Assembly (NCBI GenBank): GCA_025927475.1
Contig: JAICLL010000015.1
Location: 1 to 61,518 of the forward strand
Length of the DNA stretch: 61,518 bases
Source: Pirellulales bacterium
GTDB taxonomy: Bacteria > Planctomycetota > Planctomycetia > Pirellulales > JAICIG01
Reading direction: 5' to 3'
Shown piece after piece: positions 43,146 to 51,184 of this stretch (positions are counted from its first letter, which is position 1; every line of letters starts with the position of its first letter). The notes below the pieces were generated by a model that worked only from the letters and a program-made list of their open reading frames with translations, did not search any database and was not told the origin of the DNA. The position numbers were made by a program, and so were the translations under genes.

Positions 43146-43432
43146 AAATCGATTCCTACCTTAATTTGATTAACCGGGGCATCGCCTAGGCACTGCCCCA
43201 ACCACCAGCCATGCGCATTCGTCAATCACGGCCGCGCGACCAGCAACCGGCCGGCCACCAAGGCCGGGGCTACCAGCGACATCGCCTGGCTGCCCCGCCG
43301 ACATGTTTTACCGGGCGGAAAACACGCAAGTCTAACAACGGCCAGGGGCATGGTCAATGAATCTGGGGTCGCTCCATTCTCTAGAATCGCTATAATGACG
43401 AATCTATCTATTCGGGCCGAGGGACGGAGTCG

Positions 43433-45634
43433 ATGAGCCAAACCGAAATTGAACCGGTTGAAATGAGTCTGCCGCAACGTCTTGCCTCTGCGGGCGTTGG
43501 CTCTGCCACACCCTACGACAAGTGTCTGGCGCTGGCCAACAACCTGTGGTGGAGCTGGCAGCCGGAAGTGATCAATCTTTTCCGCGATCTCGACCCCATC
43601 CGCTGGCGGCAGCTCGACCACAACCCCATCGCCCTGCTGGCCGAATTCACGCCCGAACGGCTCGAAATGCGGGCCGCCGAGTTGGTGCTCTATAGCCGCA
43701 TCAACTACGCCTATCGCCGGCTGAAAGAGTATCTGAGCAACATCCAAACCTGGGGCAGCACCCATGCCGGCGTGCTGGGATCGAAGCCGGTGGCCTATTT
43801 TTCGGCCGAGTTCGGCATGCACGAGTCGGCCCCCATTTATTCGGGCGGCCTGGGCGTGCTCTCGGGCGACCATGTAAAAACGGCCAGCGACCTGGGCCTG
43901 CCGTTTGTGGCCGTCGGGCTGTTTTACGATCAAGGCTATTTCAAGCAGCACCTCGATCACGAGGGTTATCAGCAGCAAGAGTACCTGGACACCAAGGTCG
44001 AAAACCTGCCCATGTCGCCCGCCATCGGGCTCGACGGGCAGCCGGTGCATGTGACGATCGAAACGCGCACCGGCCAGCTTGTGGCCAAGGTGTGGCTGAT
44101 GCGAGTGGGCCGCGTGCATTTGTACTTGCTCGACAGCGACGTCGACGGCAACAGCCCGGAAGACCGCGAGCTGACCAGCCGGCTGTATGGCGGCGACCAT
44201 CGCACGCGCATCCGGCAAGAGCTGGTGCTGGGCGTCGGCGGCGTGCGGGCCTTGAAGGCGCTGGGCATCACGCCCGGCGTGTTTCACCTGAACGAAGGTC
44301 ACAGCTCGTTCGCCACGCTGGAGGCCATCCGCGACATGATGGAGTCGGACGGGCTCAGTTTCGACGAAGCCCTGCGCGACATCGCTCAGCACACCGTCTT
44401 TACCACGCACACACCGGTGCCCGCCGGGCACGACCGTTTCGACGCCGGGCTGATTGAAGAACACTTGGGGCCGCTGCGCGACCGGTTGGGCATTTCGCTC
44501 GATCAATTGATGGGGCTGGGCCGCGTCGAGCCGCACAATGGCGGCGAAACGTTTTGCATGACCGTGCTGGCGCTGAAGCTTTCGCGGCGGGCCAACGCCG
44601 TCAGCTCGCTGCACGGACACGTCAGCCGCCGCATGTGGGCCCACCTGTGGCCTTGGCGCGTCGAAGAAGAGATTCCCATCGGGCACATTACCAATGGCGT
44701 TCATGTGCCGAGCTGGTTGGCCTGGCAGATGCAGCAACTCTACGACCGCAATTTTCCGGTCGATTGGTTCAAGCGAATGTACGAAGCCGACGCCTGGCAG
44801 GGCATTCATCACGTCGATCCGGGCGAGCTGTGGGAAACGCACTACGCCTTGAAAAACCTGCTGCTGTCGTTCGTGCGGCGGCGGGTCAGCCGGCAATGTC
44901 GGCGGCGGGGCGAAAGCGACGAGGTGGTCGAAGCCGCCCGCAATATGCTCGATCCGCACGTGCTGACCATTGGTTTTGCCCGGCGATTTGCGACCTACAA
45001 GCGGGCCGACCTGATCCTTTCCGATCTCGACCGGCTGTCGGACCTGGTGAACGATTCGCAGCGGCCGATTCAAATGATTTTCGCCGGCAAGGCGCACCCC
45101 GCCGACGAGCCGGGCAAGCAGCTCGTCAAGAAAATCGCCAACCTGCGGCACGACCCGCGCTTCGCCGGGCGGGTGGCTTTTATCGAAGACTACGACATCA
45201 ACGTCTGCCGCCACATGGTGCAGGGCGTCGATGTCTGGCTGAACAACCCGCGCCGCCCCTTGGAAGCTTCGGGCACCAGCGGCCAGAAGGTGGTGCTCAA
45301 CGGCGGGTTGAACCTGTCGGTGCTCGACGGTTGGTGGGCCGAAGCCTACGACGGCAACAACGGCTTTGCCATCGGCAAGGGCACCAGCCACGTCTCGGAC
45401 GAAGTGAACGACCGCCGCGACGGCGCCGATTTGTACCGCCTGCTCGAAGACCAGGTGATTCCACTCTATTACGACCACGACATCGACGGCCTGCCGCGGC
45501 ATTGGATCAAGATGATGATGAACTCGATCGCCTCGCTCGCCTGGCGGTTCAGCGCGCATCGCATGGTGATCGACTATGTGCGCAGCGCATATTTGCCCGC
45601 GGCGGGCGGGCTGAGTTGCGATATGGACCGTTAG
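43433..45634 (+). CDS. glgP: Alpha-glucan (glycogen) phosphorylase
   Basis: 733 aa GT35 enzyme of the shorter bacterial/archaeal type. Features: DKCLALANNLWWSWQPEV, YFSAEFGMHESAPIYSGGLG (glucan/phosphate site), HLNEGHSSFATLE, TTHTPVPAGHDRF, GFARRFATYKRADLI and the PLP-lysine region EASGTSGQKVVLNGG followed by GWWAEAYDG. It releases glucose 1-phosphate from glycogen or maltodextrin. The start ATG 43433 follows GGGACGGAG. Divergent from ppdK; together they could feed sugar phosphate into PPi-dependent glycolysis. Confidence 0.95.
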   Translation: MSQTEIEPVEMSLPQRLASAGVGSATPYDKCLALANNLWWSWQPEVINLFRDLDPIRWRQLDHNPIALLAEFTPERLEMRAAELVLYSRINYAYRRLKEYLSNIQTWGSTHAGVLGSKPVAYFSAEFGMHESAPIYSGGLGVLSGDHVKTASDLGLPFVAVGLFYDQGYFKQHLDHEGYQQQEYLDTKVENLPMSPAIGLDGQPVHVTIETRTGQLVAKVWLMRVGRVHLYLLDSDVDGNSPEDRELTSRLYGGDHRTRIRQELVLGVGGVRALKALGITPGVFHLNEGHSSFATLEAIRDMMESDGLSFDEALRDIAQHTVFTTHTPVPAGHDRFDAGLIEEHLGPLRDRLGISLDQLMGLGRVEPHNGGETFCMTVLALKLSRRANAVSSLHGHVSRRMWAHLWPWRVEEEIPIGHITNGVHVPSWLAWQMQQLYDRNFPVDWFKRMYEADAWQGIHHVDPGELWETHYALKNLLLSFVRRRVSRQCRRRGESDEVVEAARNMLDPHVLTIGFARRFATYKRADLILSDLDRLSDLVNDSQRPIQMIFAGKAHPADEPGKQLVKKIANLRHDPRFAGRVAFIEDYDINVCRHMVQGVDVWLNNPRRPLEASGTSGQKVVLNGGLNLSVLDGWWAEAYDGNNGFAIGKGTSHVSDEVNDRRDGADLYRLLEDQVIPLYYDHDIDGLPRHWIKMMMNSIASLAWRFSAHRMVIDYVRSAYLPAAGGLSCDMDR

Positions 45635-45724
45635 AGAGTTCGGGGTTCAGGGAAGGGGCCGGAGGCGAGGCGTCAGAGGCTAGAGGTCAGAGGCCAGGGG
45701 TGCTCGCTGAAAGGCGACTGAGAG

Positions 45725-46255
45725 TTACGCCGATAGGCTCGCCAGCCGGCCGCGGTACAACACGGAGTCGCTCTCTTCGTAGCAGCAGAAAATGACTTCG
45801 GCTGGCAGTTTGTGGTTCGCCAGCCAGCCGCGAACCGTGTGAACGGCTACATCGCATGCCTCTTCGGCCGGATATTCATGCGATCCGGTGGCGATACACG
45901 GAAACGCGATGGTGCTTAGATCGTGTGTTTCCGCTAATTGGAGAGATTCGCGATAGCATGACGCCAGCAGCGCTGCTTCGCCGAAGTCGCCGCCCTCCCA
46001 GACCGGCCCCACGGTATGGATGATGTGCTTCGCTGGGAGCCGATGACCTTGGGTAATCCGCGCTTCACCTTCGGGACAATATCCCAAGGTGCGGCATTCC
46101 TCAAACAAGCCCGGCCCCGCGGCGCGGTGGACCGCCCCATCGACGCCGTGGCCGCCGACCAGCGCTTCGTTGGCCGCGGTCACAATGGCGTCGACGTCCA
46201 GCGTGGTGATGTCGCCGACGATTACCCTGATTCGATCGCTGGAGAGATCTGGCAT
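45725..46255 (-). CDS. Macro-domain ADP-ribose hydrolase/deacetylase
   Basis: 176 aa from ATG 46255, with GAAAGG upstream. Macro-domain motifs: VIVGDITTLDVDAIVTAAN, EALVGGHGVDGAVHRAAGP, HRLPAKHIIHTVGPVW and IAFPCIATGSHEYPAEEA. The catalytic-site pattern (GGHGVDGAVHRAAGP, then FPCIATGSHEYP) matches YmdB-type O-acetyl-ADP-ribose deacetylases, which also reverse protein ADP-ribosylation. The neighbours are not NAD-related. Convergent with glgP; the gap carries GGAGGC-type repeats. Confidence 0.93.
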   Translation of the reverse strand: MPDLSSDRIRVIVGDITTLDVDAIVTAANEALVGGHGVDGAVHRAAGPGLFEECRTLGYCPEGEARITQGHRLPAKHIIHTVGPVWEGGDFGEAALLASCYRESLQLAETHDLSTIAFPCIATGSHEYPAEEACDVAVHTVRGWLANHKLPAEVIFCCYEESDSVLYRGRLASLSA

Positions 46256-46749
46256 CGATGACCTTTCTATCACGGGGTAGGGCAAGTCGCTAGTGTGGGC
46301 AGAGATCGACAGCTACCCCGTCACGGGGAGCCGAGGGGGGCTGTTCCCTATGTTTTCGCCGCGGAAAACCCACCAAGCCAGTTTTCAGAAAGAATGCGGG
46401 AAGAGGGGCGAGAAGAAGTCGGAGGCCAGAGGTCAGAGGCCAGAGGTCGGGGAAAGCAGACATACTCGCGGAGCGAAGCGAGAATGCGCTTGCATGGGAC
46501 TAAGTCGATGGTTCAGAACGTTGACGCAAGTCAGTCAACACCAATACGTTGCCGCGCGCATCTGGAATAGGTATGGCTGGTTTTCCGCAAGCGAGCGAGC
46601 GGGACCGGCCTGTTGAGCCCGAGCCAACAGGAGAATCTGAACAAAAGCCAACGAAGAACGGAAGGGCATGTTTTTCTCCGGCGGCTTTTTTTGTCCGAAC
46701 GCGAACCAGCATTCGGGTGGCTTCCTAACAGCGGGTGCTGGCATGAGCC

Positions 46750-46830
46750 ATGTGGCACAGCCGCCCTCGGCTGTAGGCCGGTCAACGCCGCCGTTGGCGG
46801 CAATCACAGCCGGGGGCGGCTGTGCCACAT
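46750..46830. repeat. 25-bp inverted repeat (GTGGCACAGCCGCC type)
   Basis: Arms 46750-46774 and 46806-46830 match in 24 of 25 positions and end ATGTGGCACAG and CTGTGCCACAT. The 31-nt loop itself contains the small hairpin GCCGCCGTTGGCGGC. MITE-like; no ORF. Confidence 0.8.
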
Positions 46831-47015
46831 CGTCGGCCATGGACCCAGCGGTGCCGCACGATTAGGACACTACCAGCATTCGCGGCCTGGCGCTCGCCCA
46901 CGGCGTGCTTTAGGTGAAAGCGAAACGGCGACGCGACGTGACGTAAGTGCTTGAAGTTCGAGTCGCGAAAAAACCCCTCTGGCGATGGGGCGAGTAATGA
47001 GATTTCACGAGTTTT

Positions 47016-47045
47016 CACGGCTTGTGCAAATTTGCAAAAGCCGTG
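47016..47045. repeat. 30-nt palindrome upstream of modA
   Basis: CACGGCTTGTGCAAA followed by its near-complement TTTGCAAAAGCCGTG; the core TGCAAATTTGCA is a perfect 12-bp palindrome. It lies about 210 nt upstream of modA. It could be an operator for a dimeric regulator, but no ModE-type box is recognised and it may be one more repeat. Confidence 0.5.
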
Positions 47046-47254
47046 CGCCGTGGAATGCGGAAAAACGACTTACGGCGATTGACCGTTGATGATTGACGTT
47101 GGCCTGCCGCGGGGGTACAACGCGCTATTCCGGCTGATTCATCAGTCCACACCAACCCGAAGCCTAAGCGAGCAGTCTGCGCACGGCCGTATGGGCTGAT
47201 AAATTTCCCGGGTTAGGGGGCTGGTGCGGCTGTCTTCAGCAAACGAGCAATGCC

Positions 47255-48184
47255 ATGCGCGGCGATCTGTGGCGGATAACTTGCTATGTGATGTGGGCGT
47301 GCGTCGCGGCCGGTTGCTCGCGTTCGCAGCCGGCCAAGCCCAGCGGCGCCTCCGCCGAACGCCCGCAGGAAACCGTGGTGATGTTGGCCGCGGCCAGCAC
47401 CCAAGAGCCGGTCGAAACGGTCGCCGCCAATTATGAACAGACGAGCCGCTCGGTCGCCGTCAAATGCAGCTTTGCAGGGTCGGCCCTTCTGGCTGAACAA
47501 ATCGCCGCCGGGGTCGACGCCGATTTGTTCCTGTCGGCCAACCGGCAATGGGTGCAGCACCTGACCGACCAGGGCCTGGTGGCCGAGAGCGTTTCGCTGC
47601 TGCGCAACCGGCTGGTGGTGATCGTGCCCGTCGAGTCCGAAGTGGTCATCACCCGGCCCGAAGATTTGTTGAAAGATTCGGTTCGCCATCTGGCGATGGC
47701 CGATCCCGAGGCGGTGCCGGCGGGCATTTATGGCCGCCAGGCGCTCGAAAAACTGAACATCTGGAATGGCGTGCAAGACAAGGTAGTCGCCGGGACCGAC
47801 GTGCGGCAGGCGCTTTCTTACGTCGAAACCGGCGCGGCCGAGGCGGGCATTGTCTATGCCACCGACGCCGTCATTTCCGACAAAGTGCGGACGGCGTTTC
47901 CCATCGCCCTGGAACTAAGCGAACCGGTGGTTTATCAATTGGCGCTCCTAAAATCCGCCGCCGAGAAGCCAGCCGCCAGGGCGCTCTACAAGCATCTGCA
48001 ATCGCTCGAGGCGCTCACGATTTTTCGCCAGCAAGGGTTTGGCGTTGTCGAGGCTGGGTCGCGAGACGAGGGGTCAGAGCAGCCGCCGGGAGAGGGTTCA
48101 GGGTTCGGGGTTCAGGGTTCAGCTTCTTCATCGCAGCCTGATAAGATTGATCGCGGCCCAAGAAGCAACGAAGCGAACCCCTGA
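47255..48184 (+). CDS. modA: Molybdate/tungstate ABC transporter substrate-binding lipoprotein
   Basis: 309 aa. Lipoprotein signal with lipobox VAAGC. ModA-type fold: VVMLAAASTQEPVETVAANY, CSFAGSALLAEQIAAGVDAD, LFLSANRQWVQHL, ADPEAVPAGIYGRQALEKL and AEAGIVYATDAV. It captures molybdate or tungstate outside the inner membrane for ModBC. The conserved domain ends near FRQQGFGVVE. The last 45 or so residues (GSRDEGSEQPPGEGSGFG...) are encoded by a GGTTCAGGGTTC-type intergenic repeat, a non-homologous tail. First gene of modABC. Confidence 0.9.
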   Translation: MRGDLWRITCYVMWACVAAGCSRSQPAKPSGASAERPQETVVMLAAASTQEPVETVAANYEQTSRSVAVKCSFAGSALLAEQIAAGVDADLFLSANRQWVQHLTDQGLVAESVSLLRNRLVVIVPVESEVVITRPEDLLKDSVRHLAMADPEAVPAGIYGRQALEKLNIWNGVQDKVVAGTDVRQALSYVETGAAEAGIVYATDAVISDKVRTAFPIALELSEPVVYQLALLKSAAEKPAARALYKHLQSLEALTIFRQQGFGVVEAGSRDEGSEQPPGEGSGFGVQGSASSSQPDKIDRGPRSNEANP

Positions 48185-48234
48185 CCCGCGGCCTCGGATC
48201 CCCGATCCCGAATCCCGAATCCTATCCCTTCCTC

Positions 48235-48939
48235 ATGCTCACCACCTCCGAATGGTCTGCCTTGGAGCTAAGCCTTCGGGTGGGAGTGTGCGCGGTTGCG
48301 GCCAGCCTGCCGATGGCGATACCCCTTGCCTATTTGCTGGCGCGTGGCGGCGCCGGCGGACGCTGGCCGGTGCAAGCCGTGCGATGGGCGATCCAGCTCG
48401 GCGTCGACTTGCCGCTGGTGTTGCCGCCGGTGGTCACCGGATACTTGCTCTTGGTGTGTCTGGCGCCGGGCGGACCGGTTGGTAGCGTGCTCGATCGGTG
48501 GTTTGGCGTGCGGCTGGTGTTCACCTGGTGGGCCGCGGCGATCGCATCGGCCGTCGTCAGTTTCCCGCTGTTGGTCAGGACGATTCGGTTGGCGTTTCAG
48601 AGCGTCGATCCGAGGCTGGAAATTGCCGCCCGCGGGTTGGGCGCCGGACCGGTCGATAGCTTTTTTTCGGTCACTCTGCCGTTAGCCCGCCGGGGCATTT
48701 TGGCCGGGGCCATCTTGGCGTTTGCCCGTTGCCTGGGAGAGTTTGGCGCCACGATCATGGTGCTGGGCAGCAGCGAAGGCCGCCGCACGATTCCGCTGGC
48801 CATCTACAGCCTTTCGCATCGGCCCGGCGGCATGGAGCGCAGTTGGCGGTTGGTGCTTCTTTCGGTGGGGCTGGCGTGCGCGGCCCTGATTGCCAGCGAG
48901 TTGCTGGAGCGGAGGCAGTCGCTGCGTGAATCGGCTTAG
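48235..48939 (+). CDS. modB: Molybdate/tungstate ABC transporter permease
   Basis: 234 aa, about five or six membrane helices. The ABC-coupling EAA motif is seen as EIAARGLGAGPVDSFFSVTLPLARRGILAG, and the ModB signature continues FARCLGEFGATIMVLG. Start ATG 48235 (MLTTSEWSAL). The gap to modA carries CCCGAATCC-type repeats and the end overlaps modC by 14 nt. It forms the membrane channel with ModC. Confidence 0.94.
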   Translation: MLTTSEWSALELSLRVGVCAVAASLPMAIPLAYLLARGGAGGRWPVQAVRWAIQLGVDLPLVLPPVVTGYLLLVCLAPGGPVGSVLDRWFGVRLVFTWWAAAIASAVVSFPLLVRTIRLAFQSVDPRLEIAARGLGAGPVDSFFSVTLPLARRGILAGAILAFARCLGEFGATIMVLGSSEGRRTIPLAIYSLSHRPGGMERSWRLVLLSVGLACAALIASELLERRQSLRESA

Positions 48940-49636
48940 TTTTCGCTGCCGCCACCGGCACGCCAGCGGCTTCGAGCTGGATGTGGCGTTCGAGATCGAA
49001 CATCAGGTGACGTCGCTGTTCGGCCCATCGGGCAGCGGCAAAACAACGGTGTTGGCCCTGATTGCCGGCGCGCTGCGACCGCAATCGGGACTCATTGAGC
49101 TGGGCGAACGAACACTGGTCGACACAGCGCGCCGTGTCTGCCTGGCCGCCGAGCGGCGGCGCGTGGGACTGGTGTTTCAAGACCATCTGTTGTTTCCGCA
49201 TTTGAATGTCGAAAAAAATCTGCGCTATGGCGAGCGCCGCCGCGCCGCCGGCGCGCGGAAGATCGACTTTGCCCAAGTGGTCGAGGTGCTCGAGCTGGGC
49301 GATTTGCTGGGCCGCATGCCCCGCAATCTATCGGGCGGGCAGCGGCAGCGCGTGGCGTTGGGGCGGTCGCTTTTGGCCGGGCCTGAGCTGCTTTTGCTCG
49401 ACGAACCGTTGGCCGCGCTCGATGCTCCGCTGAAAGACCGCATTCTCACTTACCTCGAGCGAGTCGTTGCCCAGTGGAAACTGCCGACTCTCTACGTAAG
49501 CCATGCGGCGAGCGAAGTCGAGCGGTTGGCCGACTGGGTGATTGTGCTGCGGCAAGGCCGCGTGGCCGCCACCGGCACGCCGGGCGAGGTGTTGCATTTG
49601 GGGCAGGGGACTGCGGCGTCTGAGTTCAAGCTCTAA
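48926..49636 (+). CDS. modC: Molybdate/tungstate ABC transporter ATP-binding protein
   Basis: 236 aa from GTG 48926, inside the end of modB, so translation is coupled. Walker A GPSGSGKTTVL, Q-loop LVFQDHLLFPHL, signature NLSGGQRQRVALGRSLL, Walker B LLLLDEPLAALD and switch His SHAASE. The usual C-terminal Mop regulatory domain of E. coli ModC (about 350 aa) is missing; short ModC proteins exist. Energises molybdate or tungstate import, which would serve the pterin enzyme FwdB. Confidence 0.93.
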   Translation: MNRLSFRCRHRHASGFELDVAFEIEHQVTSLFGPSGSGKTTVLALIAGALRPQSGLIELGERTLVDTARRVCLAAERRRVGLVFQDHLLFPHLNVEKNLRYGERRRAAGARKIDFAQVVEVLELGDLLGRMPRNLSGGQRQRVALGRSLLAGPELLLLDEPLAALDAPLKDRILTYLERVVAQWKLPTLYVSHAASEVERLADWVIVLRQGRVAATGTPGEVLHLGQGTAASEFKL

Positions 49637-49649
49637 TGGGAACGCTCAC

Positions 49650-50506
49650 ATGGCCATGACTTTCGATGCTACGCTGAAAGCACTGGGACGCGAGAGCCCC
49701 GCGGTTTTTTGGCGGCGTTCGACAGGCCGCCTGATTCGCCGACGACGCTGCTCAATGTCGATCTCTCGACCGTCACGGCGGCGGCTGATCTGGTTGTGGG
49801 GCTGGGCGACCCGCTGGTTGAGATCGTCCACATCGAATTTCAATCGAGTGCATCGGCTCGGAAACACGCCGATCTGCTGCTTTACAACGCTCTGCTCTAT
49901 GCTCATCATCTTGTGCCCGTGCACACGATGATCGTCTTGCTTCGGCCTGGTGCGGCGCATCCGAACATGGGCGGCGCCCTCCACTACGCCGCTCGACCTG
50001 GCCGTGGTAAGATGGATTTTGGCTATGAGGTCGTGCGGCTTTGGGAGCTGCCCGCTGACGAATTGCTGAACGGCGACCTTGCCGTGGTGCCGTTGGCGGT
50101 GCTCGGCAGGCTGCCGGAAGGTGAGACGCTCGAGGAAGGCTTAGCGGCCGTTGCTAAGCGCGTCGTCGAGCGGCTAACCCAGGAAGCTCCGCTCGACCGA
50201 GCAAAAAGGCTGCTGACTGATGCGCTGCTGTTGACCGGCCTACGAGTCAAGCGAGAAGTGGCCGCGGAAATTTTCCGGGGAGTTCGAATGATGCAAGAAT
50301 CAGACACCTATTTGATGATTCTGGACGAGGGCAAAGAGAAGCAAGCAAAGAAGTCAATTCTTTGGTTTGGAGAAGAGCGATTCGGCCCTGCCGGCAAGAC
50401 AGTGTACGACCAGCTTGATAATATCACTGATCTTGAACGACTTGAGCGGATGACTCGACGAGCAGCGACGGCGGCGAGTTGGCAGGACATCTTGGATACG
50501 CCCTAG
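49650..50506 (+). pseudogene. Rpn-family (PD-(D/E)XK) nuclease/transposase-like gene with one frameshift
   Basis: The frame from ATG 49650 (MAMTFDATLKALGRESPAVF) shifts into a second frame that carries the rest: LAAFDRPPDSPTTLLNVDLS, GLGDPLVEIVHIEFQSSASARK, HADLLLYNALLYAHHL, GKMDFGYEVVRLWELPA, and the C-terminal helical part ending SWQDILDTP. The break lies at a T6 run (49705-49710); a seventh T would restore one ORF of about 285 aa. The Glu-x-Gln pair in EIVHIEFQ matches the nuclease core. Rpn proteins act in recombination or defence. Apart from the one slip the gene is intact, so it may be a recent mutation, a slippage site or a sequencing error. Confidence 0.78.
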
Positions 50507-50620
50507 CCCGTGCGCAACACAACGGGTGAGTGAGTACAGCCCGCCAGGAAATTGATGGACGGGCAATGCCTGCGACTACGACCTGCTTGCGGGCAACCGC
50601 GTGGGGCCTAGCCTCAAAGC

Positions 50621-51130
50621 ATGCAGGTGATGAACTCAGCTTCCAGCGAAACCGTCGCTCAGTCTAAGCGGTATCCAACATTTCGGACGCTGCTTTTGAC
50701 CGTCGTGTTGGCGGAACTGTTGGCTGCTTGGGCTCTGCGAGCCGAATTGTGGCGAAAGGCTGGCCTCGGTTGGTTCTTCGCCGCAATGATCGTGGCCGCA
50801 GCGCTGATTGTCGTCGCTGCCGCTAGGGCGTTTCGCTGGCTCATCGCGCACCGTTTTCGATTCAGCTTGAAGGCTTTGTTGGTGACGGTGCTTTTGGTCG
50901 GCGCGAGCCTTGGCTTCTTAGAGCGAACGCGAAAGCAGCGGAACGCCGCGGCAATTCTCACGGGCCTGGGCGCCTCGGTCAGCTATGCCGGCGACGACGA
51001 GCCGGGGCTCAGGACGTTGATCGGGCGGCAATACTTCGAGTCGCCGATTGCCATGTTTGTCGGATCGGGGTTTCAGGGAAGCGATTTGCCCGGTTGTGTT
51101 ATCGTGCACGACACTAGCAAGAATTTTTAG
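50621..51130 (+). CDS. Membrane protein with planctomycete N-terminal anchor pattern
   Basis: 169 aa. Three hydrophobic segments: LLLTVVLAELLAAWALRAEL, FFAAMIVAAALIVVAAARAF and FSLKALLVTVLLVGASLGFL; the last matches the FSLK/RxLLxxxxxxxxxLG pattern that anchors many planctomycete proteins. A soluble tail of 60 residues follows (RTRKQRNAAAILTGLGASVS...). Function unknown. It precedes the respiratory operon but is not an actA-type multiheme protein: no CxxCH is present. Confidence 0.65.
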   Translation: MQVMNSASSETVAQSKRYPTFRTLLLTVVLAELLAAWALRAELWRKAGLGWFFAAMIVAAALIVVAAARAFRWLIAHRFRFSLKALLVTVLLVGASLGFLERTRKQRNAAAILTGLGASVSYAGDDEPGLRTLIGRQYFESPIAMFVGSGFQGSDLPGCVIVHDTSKNF

Positions 51131-51184
51131 ACTCGCCATAATAGCCGGGGGGCTGGACGTCGTTTTATTGAAAGCGTGGCTAGG

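Larger units (their letters stand above)
46286..47254. other. Repeat-rich gap upstream of modABC
   Basis: About 970 bp with no gene I can support; the reading frames there are chance. It holds a GGAGGCCAGAGGTC tract (46418-46454), a CAACGAAGAACGG-type copy (about 46635-46660), the 25-bp inverted pair at 46750-46830, and a partial CCCGAAGCCTAAGCGAG repeat near 47157. No tRNA or clear molybdenum-cofactor riboswitch was recognised. Confidence 0.6.

Noticed and set aside
43226..45559. 777-aa open frame antisense to glgP
   Set aside because: Typical high-GC antisense frame: His/Arg/Ala/Gly-rich with no domains. The same applies to 4651-6186, 10483-11808, 52010-54001 and 17123-18718.
46613..46954. 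113-aa frame in the modABC upstream gap
   Set aside because: It runs through the GTGGCACAGCC inverted repeat and has no family features.
46286..47254. Molybdenum-cofactor riboswitch or a tRNA upstream of modA
   Set aside because: I could not trace the conserved stems or a cloverleaf; the structure present is repeat-derived.
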